The notes under the pieces: model-generated
What the model saw: the letters and a program-made list of their open reading frames with translations, nothing else
Database searches by the model: none
Told to the model about the DNA's origin: nothing
Assembly (NCBI GenBank): GCA_003228115.1
Contig: QEVV01000007.1
Span: 64,166 to 128,165 of the forward strand
Length of the DNA stretch: 64,000 nt
Source: Chloroflexota bacterium
GTDB taxonomy: Bacteria > Chloroflexota > Dehalococcoidia > Lucifugimonadales > SAR202-VII-2
Reading direction: 5' to 3'
Part shown: one piece after another, positions 7,983 to 16,198 of the stretch
Layout of the letters: each line of letters opens with the position of its first letter
How positions within the stretch are numbered: position 1 is the first letter of the stretch
Position numbers and translations under genes: made by a program

Positions 7983-9425
7983 TTGACCACACCAAGCATC
8001 GTACAGCAGTCCTTCGCCGAAGCCCGGCGCAAGGTCGCCGACTGGCAGGCCGAAAACCCCGAGCGAGGCGTCGCCATCACCCTCGCCGTACCGTCCTCTC
8101 CCCACAATGTGCCGGTGGCTCCATGTGACCCTCCCACGCCAAAAGGCCCCCTCCATCAAGCACTTCGGGACATGTCGGAACGCCGAGTGACCTCGGTAGA
8201 CCTTGTTCAAACGGCTCTCCAAGCCGCTGAAGACGCATCCGACCTCAACGGCATGGCCCATCTTGATGCTTCGGGCGCCCTTGCCCACGCCCGGAAGCTC
8301 GATGAGGAGGCTACGAACGGCCTACGCCGAGGCCCTCTCCACGGCATCCCCATGACGGTCAAGGATGTGATCCATGTTGCTGGCATGCCCACCGGCAGCG
8401 GCTCCAACGCCTACGACCGGACCCCAGAAACAGATCCTACAGCGGTCACTCGCCTGCGCCAGGCCGGAGCGATCATCCTGGGCAAAGCCACGACCCACGA
8501 GTTTGCGCTGGGCGTTACGACCCCACAGGCCCACCATCCGGACGATCCCACCCGTATCCCCGGAGGTTCCAGCGGCGGCTCGGTCATTGGCATTCGCCGG
8601 GGCATAGGGTTAGCGTCTCTGGGCACGGACACACGGGCCTCCCTGCGCAACCCCTCAGCCCTCTCCGGCACGGTTGGCTTCAAGCCCACTTTCGGCACGG
8701 TGCCCACGGATGGCGTCATCACCCTGTCGTGGACGATGGACCACCTGGGCCCTATTGCTGCCACGGTCGCTGATGCCGCTTTGGTGTTAGATACGTTGAT
8801 AGAGCCATCGCCTGGCTTGGTGCGCTACGCGGGTGCATCCATCGATGGGCTTAGGGTCGGTGTGCCGCGGGCTGCCTTCGAGAACTGTGAACCCTTGGTG
8901 GCTCAGGCCGTGGAAAATGCCTTGCAAAAGCTGGCGGCGTTAGGAGTAAAGCTGGTCGATATCCCACGGCCCTCCGCTGAGGACTTCCAGCTGGCCAACT
9001 ACGCGGGCCTGTTGGTAAGCCGCAGCGAGGCTGCAACCTTCCATCAGGCCATTGGTACCGACCCCGCCTTGTGTACGGCAGAGATCCGCGACCAGCTTGA
9101 AGAGGCTGCGCGCATCCCTGCCAAAGAGTACCTGGCTGCACAACGGTACCGTGGCCAGCTTCAGGAGGAGTTCCTGGCTCTTTTCGACGACATCGACGCT
9201 ATGGCAATGCCAACCAGCCCCGTTGTCGCCCCGAGGACTGCAGATGCCGACCGGTACTTCACCGTGCTGTCTCGCAACTGCATTCCCTGGAGCTTCATCG
9301 GTTTCCCCGCCGTCTCCCTACCCTGCCAGGACCGAGCTTACGGCCTGCCCGTAGGCCTGCAGCTCGCTGCTCCACCCCACCATGAAGCGACCTTGGTGGC
9401 GCTGGGAACGGCCTATGAGGGGTAG
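7983..9425 (+). CDS. Amidase signature family enzyme (AtzE/GatA-like)
   Basis: This 480-residue amidase carries the Ser-cisSer-Lys triad of the family: lysine in MTVKDVIHVAGMPTGSGS, cis-serine in PGGSSGGS, and the nucleophilic serine in LGTDTRASLRNP. The family consensus at the last site is SDTGGSIR.P, so two glycines next to the nucleophile are replaced by Arg-Ala, which is unusual. The enzyme hydrolyses an amide. A GatA role is unlikely because no gatB or gatC is nearby. The TTG start at 7983 is supported by GGAGG 4 bases upstream. About 70 residues precede the conserved core. Confidence 0.85.
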   Translation: MTTPSIVQQSFAEARRKVADWQAENPERGVAITLAVPSSPHNVPVAPCDPPTPKGPLHQALRDMSERRVTSVDLVQTALQAAEDASDLNGMAHLDASGALAHARKLDEEATNGLRRGPLHGIPMTVKDVIHVAGMPTGSGSNAYDRTPETDPTAVTRLRQAGAIILGKATTHEFALGVTTPQAHHPDDPTRIPGGSSGGSVIGIRRGIGLASLGTDTRASLRNPSALSGTVGFKPTFGTVPTDGVITLSWTMDHLGPIAATVADAALVLDTLIEPSPGLVRYAGASIDGLRVGVPRAAFENCEPLVAQAVENALQKLAALGVKLVDIPRPSAEDFQLANYAGLLVSRSEAATFHQAIGTDPALCTAEIRDQLEEAARIPAKEYLAAQRYRGQLQEEFLALFDDIDAMAMPTSPVVAPRTADADRYFTVLSRNCIPWSFIGFPAVSLPCQDRAYGLPVGLQLAAPPHHEATLVALGTAYEG

Positions 9426-9540
9426 ACATTGCTTCGCTTCTGCTTGAGTAAAGCTAGCCCCCACAAATAATTCTCGACCGATATGCGCCGAGCCAGACCG
9501 TGAGTAAGGGGTCCGGATCGCGGCAGCCTCAGCAATGGCC

Positions 9541-10506
9541 CTAGGTTTCAATTCCAAACGTGATAGCGATAACCCCGCCCACGATGATGAGCGTTCCAAG
9601 AACGAGGGGCAATGTTATTTTCTCCAGTCGTTGAAGGAAGAGGTGCGCTTCAGCCAAAGCGAAGACTGGCTGAAGCGATGTCAACGGCGAGACCACGATG
9701 ATAGGAGTGCGCTCCACAGCCAGGAAGAAAAGCATCACTCCAACCGTCATGGACAGCCCCCCCATCCCCACGAACAATAGGGACCGCCGGGGAGACATCC
9801 GAAGATCGGTGCTGATTCGAGGGCCCACGAGCATGGCCATGAAGATGGAGCCAAAGAAGAGGGTGAGGCTGCCGGTGGCGAAGGGATTGTGATTATAGGA
9901 AATTGCCACCTGGTAGATCGCCGGTATGATGCCGTAGGCCACGGCAGCCCCGAGCCCCAGCACATACCCGATGACCATTATTCGCGGAAATCCAAAAAGC
10001 GTACGGGGTGGCGACAGCGCCTCCGAAGCCCCCCCGGCGGAAGTGGCCGGAACGGTCAACGCAATCCTTGGCATAGCCGACCTGACGACAAAGACAACCC
10101 CGCTAACAATGACGACGGTCCCAAGAGCTATGGGCCAAGTCATGGTTTCGTCCAGGAACACGACCCCCACGAAGGCGGCGTACAAGGGAGCAGTGGCTAG
10201 CACAGGATTCGCCCTTGCGACGCCAAGCATCTTGAGGCTCGCCATATTGAGTAAACGGGCTACGGGGAAGTTAACCGCTCCGGTAAGGGCCATCCACAAA
10301 TAGGCGGTCGAGGGCAAAGCGAAAACCAGCTTTGGGTAGAGGACGACGGAAAGAATGGTTATGGGAACCCAACCCACCACTATCGTCACCAAGTTCCCGG
10401 TCCCGGCCGGGACGTGTACTAGCCCGACCCTGGCTAGTACGACACCAGTTGCAAAGAAAAAGCCCACGCCCAGGGCCATGAAAGCGCCGATAATTTCGGA
10501 TGGCAA
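9541..10506 (-). CDS. EamA/DMT-family membrane transporter
   Basis: This 321-residue protein has about ten hydrophobic helices in two repeated halves, as in drug/metabolite transporters. The first half contains YLWMALTGAVNFPVARLLN and the end of each half has the typical P-rich helix (ATAPLYAAFVGVVFLDE; SPLTSLQPVFALAEAHLF). It would export or import a small metabolite; the substrate is unknown. The TTG start at 10506 has AGGAGG 4 bases upstream, which is a strong site. It stands alone between the amidase and the glycan cluster. Confidence 0.85.
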   Translation of the reverse strand: MPSEIIGAFMALGVGFFFATGVVLARVGLVHVPAGTGNLVTIVVGWVPITILSVVLYPKLVFALPSTAYLWMALTGAVNFPVARLLNMASLKMLGVARANPVLATAPLYAAFVGVVFLDETMTWPIALGTVVIVSGVVFVVRSAMPRIALTVPATSAGGASEALSPPRTLFGFPRIMVIGYVLGLGAAVAYGIIPAIYQVAISYNHNPFATGSLTLFFGSIFMAMLVGPRISTDLRMSPRRSLLFVGMGGLSMTVGVMLFFLAVERTPIIVVSPLTSLQPVFALAEAHLFLQRLEKITLPLVLGTLIIVGGVIAITFGIET

Positions 10507-10711
10507 AGAACCTCCTAAGTCTGCTGGCTTACGCGCAGCAATATCAACTATGGGCAGCCACCTCCGCCTGCAGCGCTACGACAGAGGGATCGAACAGGGC
10601 CAAGCGCTGTGGCCGGGATGATGCTGCACAGTCGACGGAATCCCTGGACGCAACCCCGGCCCGGAGTGCGAATCCTCTAATCGATCAGGTCCCGAACGGC
10701 CGTCATTCATC

Positions 10712-11764
10712 CTACTGCTCCATGCCGATCCAGTCGTCCTCGTGAACCAGGCGGCGAAGCTTGCTGCTAAACATAAGGCGGATTGCGTAAGCAACCCGCG
10801 CCCGAGTTGCCACAGCCCTTAGCTGAAGCCTCAAGGAATGGCTGTCTGTCTTCCTTTTGACGAACAAGTCGATCAGCCAAAAAGGCCAATACTTTGCTGC
10901 GATCTTGCTAGCGAAGACCGCTAGTTGAAGGCGACTGAATGTATTGCGATTGAAGCGGGAGTAACAGTCAGCAGCGCCCTGGTTGGCTATGCGCCTCCGG
11001 TAATAGTCTATTGTCAATCTCTGCCCTGGGATGTGGTGCCAAACAATTGCATCTGGAACGTAGGCAACGATTCCGCCCTGCCGGTGAACTTTATGACTGA
11101 GACCGGTCTCCCCGTCCCCTAACCATATATCGCCGTAGCTTTCGGGGTTGAAGCCACCTACGTCGAAGAGCGTCTTCCGGCGGATGGCCATGTTCACGCC
11201 ATAGAACTGTTGGTCTAATGAGGAATAATAATTGGGACCCTCTCCCACCAGGCTCAGGAAGCCAAGGTGCCCGTTCTCACCCATCATGTTCTCCACCCAA
11301 GCGGGGGCTAGCTCCTCCCAAACTGGGTTTGCGGGGCCCGTTGCCCCTGCAATTTCAGGATGCTCTTTGAAAGCACGGGCGTACGCTTCGAGCCACCCTT
11401 CGTCCACTGTGGCGTCGTCATCCGTGAAAACAAGGATATCCGCCTTGGCAGCCCTTGCTCCCGCATGCCTTGCGTAGTGGAGTCCCAGCCGTGCCTCAGG
11501 CACATATTTGAGGCTGAAGGTCGCTGCCGCGCCAAATCGCTCGACCATCTCCCGAACGACCGTCTCGACGCCGTTGTCGACCACTACAACCTCGAAGTCG
11601 CCGAATGTCTGGGTTTGTAGACTGGCGAGGCATTCTAAGGCCGAGTCCGCCCTCTTATAGGTGGGCAAGATGACGCTGATGGTTGGTATGGGACTCCGTC
11701 CTGTTCGGCCTTCCAAGGTTAGTTTGGGGTTAGTTGGAGATTTCGCCGCCGGCAATTGAAGCAC
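10712..11764 (-). CDS. Family 2 glycosyltransferase
   Basis: This 350-residue GT-A protein has ISVILPTYKR at about residue 29, VVVVDNG, and the metal-binding acidic cluster FTDDDATVDEGW. Sequence such as YYSSLDQQFYGVNMAIRR follows, typical of GT2 enzymes for surface polysaccharides. It would transfer a sugar from a nucleotide donor; donor and acceptor are unknown. The start is a GTG 3 bases after the stop of the upstream epimerase gene, so the two are probably co-translated. It is the last gene of a three-gene minus-strand operon (Gfo/Idh, epimerase, glycosyltransferase). Confidence 0.87.
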   Translation of the reverse strand: MLQLPAAKSPTNPKLTLEGRTGRSPIPTISVILPTYKRADSALECLASLQTQTFGDFEVVVVDNGVETVVREMVERFGAAATFSLKYVPEARLGLHYARHAGARAAKADILVFTDDDATVDEGWLEAYARAFKEHPEIAGATGPANPVWEELAPAWVENMMGENGHLGFLSLVGEGPNYYSSLDQQFYGVNMAIRRKTLFDVGGFNPESYGDIWLGDGETGLSHKVHRQGGIVAYVPDAIVWHHIPGQRLTIDYYRRRIANQGAADCYSRFNRNTFSRLQLAVFASKIAAKYWPFWLIDLFVKRKTDSHSLRLQLRAVATRARVAYAIRLMFSSKLRRLVHEDDWIGMEQ

Positions 11765-11767
11765 CGC

Positions 11768-12862
11768 TCAGCTAAGGTAATTCTGATCTCGAAGCCACAC
11801 CTCAGTCTCATGCATCGCCTCATCGAGGTTGTAGCGAGGTTGATATCCCAAGAGTGCCTCGGCCCTTGAAGTGTCCAGCCTACCGGTATGTGCGTACATT
11901 GCCATATCAGGTCGGGGATACGGCGCCTTCTTGCCGATGAATTCCTTTACCATGCGGATCGCAAAGCGCACGCCCCTCACAAGAAACCTTGCGGGCTCCG
12001 CCTTTGGGGTCCGGCGCATTGCATAAATGATGCGGCCCAGAGCGCCGGTCAGGAAAAATGCAATGGGCATCTGCCACGATGTAGAGGACGCAGATGGCAA
12101 CGAGGTGACCCCCACCATGCGGGCCAGGCCTGAATAGAAGGCCGCCCAGGTGTAGCCGCCGCCATCGGTCACGAAAAAGGCATTGCCAACTGCCTCAGGC
12201 CTAACGCCCGCCAGAAGTATGGCGTCCACAAGATTGTCGACGTACACGGCGTGGCAGAGGCCGTGACCCTTATCGACGAGGGACCATTGACCTTTCTTTA
12301 TCTTTTGAACTGGCTCAATGGTGTAGTACGGTGACCGGGGGCCCCAAACGAAAGTCGGCCGGATCACGGTGACGGGCAACCCCTTCTTCTTCCAAAAGTC
12401 CCAAGCTAGCAATTCGCCCTTTATCTTGGTATCTGCGTAAGGATCACCTAATGGCCTGAAGGCGTCCTCTTCGTTCGCTTCATCGGGAGGAGTGGGACCA
12501 TGAACAACGATAGTGCTAAGGTGGACGAAGCGTGAAACGCCCTCTTCGACGGCACTTTGCAGGACTACGCGAGTCCCTTCGACATTTATAGTCTCGCAGG
12601 CCTCCAAGGGGCCCGCGCCAGCAGCGCAGTGGAATACTACGTCGCAGCCCTGCATGGCCTCTTTCACGGATAACGGGTCTGTAACGTCTCCCTCTATCAA
12701 ATCGGCGCTGGTCCTGCTAACCCAAGCAGCCTTCGCCCAGTGATGGACAAGAACCCTCACTTCCGCTTTTTCTTCGATAACCAGACGCTCCACCAGCCGA
12801 CTGCCGATGAACCCAGTTCCGCCGGTGACGAGTACCCTTACTCCCTCGTAACCGCCTACCAT
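11768..12862 (-). CDS. NAD-dependent epimerase/dehydratase (extended SDR)
   Basis: This 364-residue protein is an extended short-chain dehydrogenase. It has the NAD motif VLVTGGTGFIGSRLVERL, the catalytic pair in DPYADTKIKGE (Tyr-x-x-x-Lys), and VIRPTFVWGPRSP as in the family. The C-terminal part contains a stretch (FFLTGALGRIIYAMRR) that is hydrophobic, as in sterol/flavonoid reductase-like SDRs. It probably changes a nucleotide sugar or a lipid-linked sugar; the substrate is unknown. Its start overlaps the stop of the Gfo/Idh gene by 7 bp. Confidence 0.87.
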   Translation of the reverse strand: MVGGYEGVRVLVTGGTGFIGSRLVERLVIEEKAEVRVLVHHWAKAAWVSRTSADLIEGDVTDPLSVKEAMQGCDVVFHCAAGAGPLEACETINVEGTRVVLQSAVEEGVSRFVHLSTIVVHGPTPPDEANEEDAFRPLGDPYADTKIKGELLAWDFWKKKGLPVTVIRPTFVWGPRSPYYTIEPVQKIKKGQWSLVDKGHGLCHAVYVDNLVDAILLAGVRPEAVGNAFFVTDGGGYTWAAFYSGLARMVGVTSLPSASSTSWQMPIAFFLTGALGRIIYAMRRTPKAEPARFLVRGVRFAIRMVKEFIGKKAPYPRPDMAMYAHTGRLDTSRAEALLGYQPRYNLDEAMHETEVWLRDQNYLS

Positions 12863-13857
12863 GTCAAACCTGGCAGAGGGGCGTTTTCCGGCAGGACGCG
12901 GTCATTCCTGGCCCCATAACATTGGTCAATGAGCTTTACTACCTTCAATCCGTCTTCGGCGGTTGCTTTGGGCCTTTGGCCAGTCTCAATGCATTCTGCG
13001 AAATCCTCGAGCTGCGCGGCCACTGAGTCGACATAGTCCCGAGAGCGCTTTGCAACCTTCTTGTTGGTATTTCGACCGTCACGTTTGATGCCAACGACTG
13101 CTTCGTTGTAGATAGGAATCGTAACTTCGGCTCGCTCTCCCTCAAGCTTGATGAGGTTTGGCAGAAGGCAGGTTCTGCTTAGCCGCACATTGGCCTCGGT
13201 CCCCCCGGCGAATTGCAGCCCTAGCCGAACATTGCTTTCCAGACCACCTACAGAGTCGTCCTCATAGCTCAGTCCCTCTGGCTCCCCAAACCACCACAGG
13301 AGCATGTCCAAGGGATGGATCCCTTCGTCCAAGAGCACACCGCCAGGGACCATGTCCCTGCGATAGGTATATCCGGAGAGGGTTGGCCAGCTGGCTGGCT
13401 CACCTTGCTCAATGAGGACACGGCGAACGCGTCCCAGCTCCCCACTTTGGAGGAGGTTTTGGACATAGCTCCGGTTAGACAAGAAGCGGTGGGTATGCGC
13501 CATCGCTAGGATTCTCCCCGCTTCTTCTGCTCTCTTGGCGATTTGTTCAGCGTCTTGGGCGTTGTTAGCCAATGGCTTCTCGCACAGCAAGTGCAGGCCG
13601 TGCGACAGTGCCTCAAACGCCAAAGTCTTTCGGATATGTGGCGGCGTTGCTATGACCAAGGCATCAACATCGCTTTTGACGCTTTCGATCGAGGTTTCTG
13701 TGCGGCTAACCCCGAAGCGCTCGGCCAAGCGGGCTGCGCGCCCTAAATCCGCATCCACCAGCGCCACGAGGGTCACTTTGTCTGACCGCAACGCAGCGGG
13801 GATATGGCCAAGTTCGGCGATGGCGCCGCACCCAACTATCGCAATCCGAAGTTTCAT
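12856..13857 (-). CDS. Gfo/Idh/MocA-family NAD(P)-dependent oxidoreductase
   Basis: This 333-residue protein has the N-terminal Rossmann motif IAIVGCGAIAELGHIPAAL and the family hallmark CEKPLANNAQ, with lysine in the catalytic EKP motif. THRFLSN and GVLLDEGIHPLDMLLWW follow, where the His in GIHPLD is usually catalytic. Members oxidise or reduce sugars and sugar nucleotides. It is the first gene of the three-gene minus-strand operon and is divergent from an ABC exporter, consistent with preparing an unusual sugar for a surface glycan. Confidence 0.9.
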   Translation of the reverse strand: MKLRIAIVGCGAIAELGHIPAALRSDKVTLVALVDADLGRAARLAERFGVSRTETSIESVKSDVDALVIATPPHIRKTLAFEALSHGLHLLCEKPLANNAQDAEQIAKRAEEAGRILAMAHTHRFLSNRSYVQNLLQSGELGRVRRVLIEQGEPASWPTLSGYTYRRDMVPGGVLLDEGIHPLDMLLWWFGEPEGLSYEDDSVGGLESNVRLGLQFAGGTEANVRLSRTCLLPNLIKLEGERAEVTIPIYNEAVVGIKRDGRNTNKKVAKRSRDYVDSVAAQLEDFAECIETGQRPKATAEDGLKVVKLIDQCYGARNDRVLPENAPLPGLTW

Positions 13858-14294
13858 ATATGGGCCTCATAGCAAGGTTACAGCCGAGTCCCTTGAAAAG
13901 CGGCGGCGGATCCTCGACAACGAGACCTTGCTGGGTCGTGGTTGTCTTGTTCTGCACGAAGACCGCAATCGACAATGCATTACCCTGACGGCCGAGGGCA
14001 CGACTCTCCCAGTTTAAGAAGCATTCCTTTGGGGCGTCAACCATCACCAAACTTCTATTCAGCTCTGAAGTGCCGGTTTCCCGTTCTTCTGCACGCTGGG
14101 AAGTTGACCCTAGTCTTGGCGTCTCCTAGACTTGAGATCGACGACCCTGCATTGGCACTAACCGAGGCGCCGCGACCTTCAGGGGCGAGCAAGGGGAGCG
14201 CCGGGGGGATGCTCAGGCATCAACTTTCGCTTGCCAAGGACTTTCCGCCATTCTTAAACACGAAGGGCCATCCCTTCCAGCACCTAAGTAGACC
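13858..14294. other. Divergent intergenic region, no gene seen
   Basis: This 437-bp region separates the minus-strand sugar operon from the ABC exporter. Open frames in it do not resemble proteins. It should hold two divergent promoters, but I could not pick convincing -35/-10 pairs. Confidence 0.5.
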
Positions 14295-16151
14295 GTGGAC
14301 CGCTCAGGATTCATCCAAAGCTTCCTCGCTGCCGCACGTTTGCTCACCCGTGAGGAGAGGCGCCGCCTAGTGAGGCTAAGTGGTCTCATGGCGTTGGTAG
14401 CCTTGCTGGAGGCCGCCGGAGCAGGCTCGGTACTGCCATTCATCCAGCTTGCCACGGATCCATCAGTTATACATAGCAATAGCGTGCTGGCCTGGGTATA
14501 CGTTGGCCTGGGATTCTCTAGTGACACACAGTTCATCGTGTTCGCCGCTATTATTGTTTTGTTGGTGATTGTGGCCGCTCATCTAGCCCTAGGTCTTTCC
14601 CAGTGGTTCCAAGTTAGGTTCGTTTGGGATCTGGTTCACAACCTTTCGGTGCGCCTCATGCGGGGATATTCCCGGAAGCCCTACACCTTTTTCTTGGAGC
14701 GAAATTCGGCCGAATTGAACCGGAACGTCGTGGTTGAGATGACGCGCCTATCCAACGGCGTCTATCAACCAGCTCTTCAGATTGTTAGCCGGATGGTCAT
14801 CGGGGTGACTTTGGTCGCTGTGCTACTGGTTGTCCAGCCCTTGCTAACGCTTCTGTTGGCCTCCGTGATTGGCCTCCCCTACATCGTCATTTCGATGCTC
14901 GCCAAGAGCCATCTCAGGCGCACTGGCGAGGAAACGACCAGTGCCAACAAGGAACGGGTGAAGTCTAGTTCAGAGTTGTTTGGAGCTATCAAGGAAGCCC
15001 AACTGAGAGGCAACGCCGATTACTTTCTTGGCCGCTTCAACAAAGCGTCGATCGTCTACAGTAGAAACAACAAGTCCCAATTGACCATTGCTCAGATGCC
15101 TGCCCGAGCCATTTTCCCGCTGGCCTTCGCTGGCATCATAGGCCTATTCATTGTTCTGTTGCTTACCGGCGAGCCCCTCAGGGCGATCATTCCAGTGATT
15201 GGATTCTTGGCCTACGCTGGCTCCAGGCTGAACCCCGCGTTCAGCGGATTGTATGGCGCCTTATCGACCTACCGGTATCACCAGAACCTTGTGGGCGTGC
15301 TTGGCAAGGAACTCAGGGATGCCGACCAGAAAGGGCCCACGGAATTCACCGAGCCTATGGAACAGGCGGCGCTCAGATTTGAGAGCGAGATCCGCCTGGA
15401 TAACGTGAGCTTTCGCTACCCGGGCAACAGGGAGATGGTGCTGAAAGACATTTCAATAGCCATTCCCAAGAACTCATCCGTAGCCCTAGTGGGTTCCACC
15501 GGAGGAGGAAAGACTACAACGTTGGACGTAGTTCTAGGTCTCCTCACACCCACGAATGGAGATGTGCTGGTGGACGGCGTTAAGGTGCAAGGGTCCAACA
15601 TGAGCAGCTGGCAAGCCAAGATCGGGTATGTTCCACAAGAGATATTCTTGTCTGACGATACTATCCGCCGAAACATAGTCTTTGGAGTACCGGACCAAGA
15701 CATCAACGAAGAAGCCGTCGTTCGTGCTGCCGAAATGGCGCGTATTCACGAGTTCATCTCAAAGGATCTGCCACTAGGCTACAACACCCTGGTTGGCGAG
15801 CGGGGAGTAAGGCTGAGCGGCGGGCAGCGCCAGCGTATAGGGATAGCCCGCGCTTTGTATTGGGACCCGGAACTCCTCGTCTTTGATGAGGCTACGAGCG
15901 ACATTGATAACGTTACTGAAGCTATGATCTCTCAGGCGATAAGCCAGCTATCTGGAAGGAAGACTTTGCTGTTTGTGGCCCACCGCTTAAGCACGGTGCG
16001 GAATTTCGATCTGCTGTACATGATGGACAAGGGCACCGTCGTCGCAAGCGGAACCTACGGAGCTCTCTTGAAGGACAGCCTTCCGTTTAGGATGTTGGTA
16101 GAGGGGATCGCCGACGCCTCGAATGAGGCCCAAGGCTCGTCTACTTCTTGA
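14295..16151 (+). CDS. ABC exporter with fused membrane and ATPase domains
   Basis: This 618-residue half-transporter has an N-terminal domain of about six membrane segments (residues 30-330) and a C-terminal ATPase. The ATPase has Walker A GSTGGGKTT near residue 400, Q-loop GYVPQE, signature LSGGQRQR near 505, Walker B LLVFDEATSD near 527, and the switch histidine in VAHRL. This is the MsbA/PglK-like class that flips lipids or lipid-linked oligosaccharides. PglK-type flippase is attractive given the neighbouring glycan genes, but the cargo is inferred. It probably works as a homodimer. The GTG start at 14295 has only a weak ribosome site; the first in-frame ATG is later. Confidence 0.9.
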   Translation: MDRSGFIQSFLAAARLLTREERRRLVRLSGLMALVALLEAAGAGSVLPFIQLATDPSVIHSNSVLAWVYVGLGFSSDTQFIVFAAIIVLLVIVAAHLALGLSQWFQVRFVWDLVHNLSVRLMRGYSRKPYTFFLERNSAELNRNVVVEMTRLSNGVYQPALQIVSRMVIGVTLVAVLLVVQPLLTLLLASVIGLPYIVISMLAKSHLRRTGEETTSANKERVKSSSELFGAIKEAQLRGNADYFLGRFNKASIVYSRNNKSQLTIAQMPARAIFPLAFAGIIGLFIVLLLTGEPLRAIIPVIGFLAYAGSRLNPAFSGLYGALSTYRYHQNLVGVLGKELRDADQKGPTEFTEPMEQAALRFESEIRLDNVSFRYPGNREMVLKDISIAIPKNSSVALVGSTGGGKTTTLDVVLGLLTPTNGDVLVDGVKVQGSNMSSWQAKIGYVPQEIFLSDDTIRRNIVFGVPDQDINEEAVVRAAEMARIHEFISKDLPLGYNTLVGERGVRLSGGQRQRIGIARALYWDPELLVFDEATSDIDNVTEAMISQAISQLSGRKTLLFVAHRLSTVRNFDLLYMMDKGTVVASGTYGALLKDSLPFRMLVEGIADASNEAQGSSTS

Positions 16152-16198
16152 AACAGGTTTCTAAAGAATACTAGGGTGCTGCTGCAATTTATGGCGAA

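Noticed and set aside
7983-9425. A GatA role in Glu/Asp-tRNA amidation.
   Set aside because: No gatB or gatC is nearby and the residues around the nucleophile differ from GatA.
13942-14370. A possible small gene between the Gfo/Idh and ABC exporter genes.
   Set aside because: The frame has no family resemblance, overlaps the exporter and has no ribosome site.
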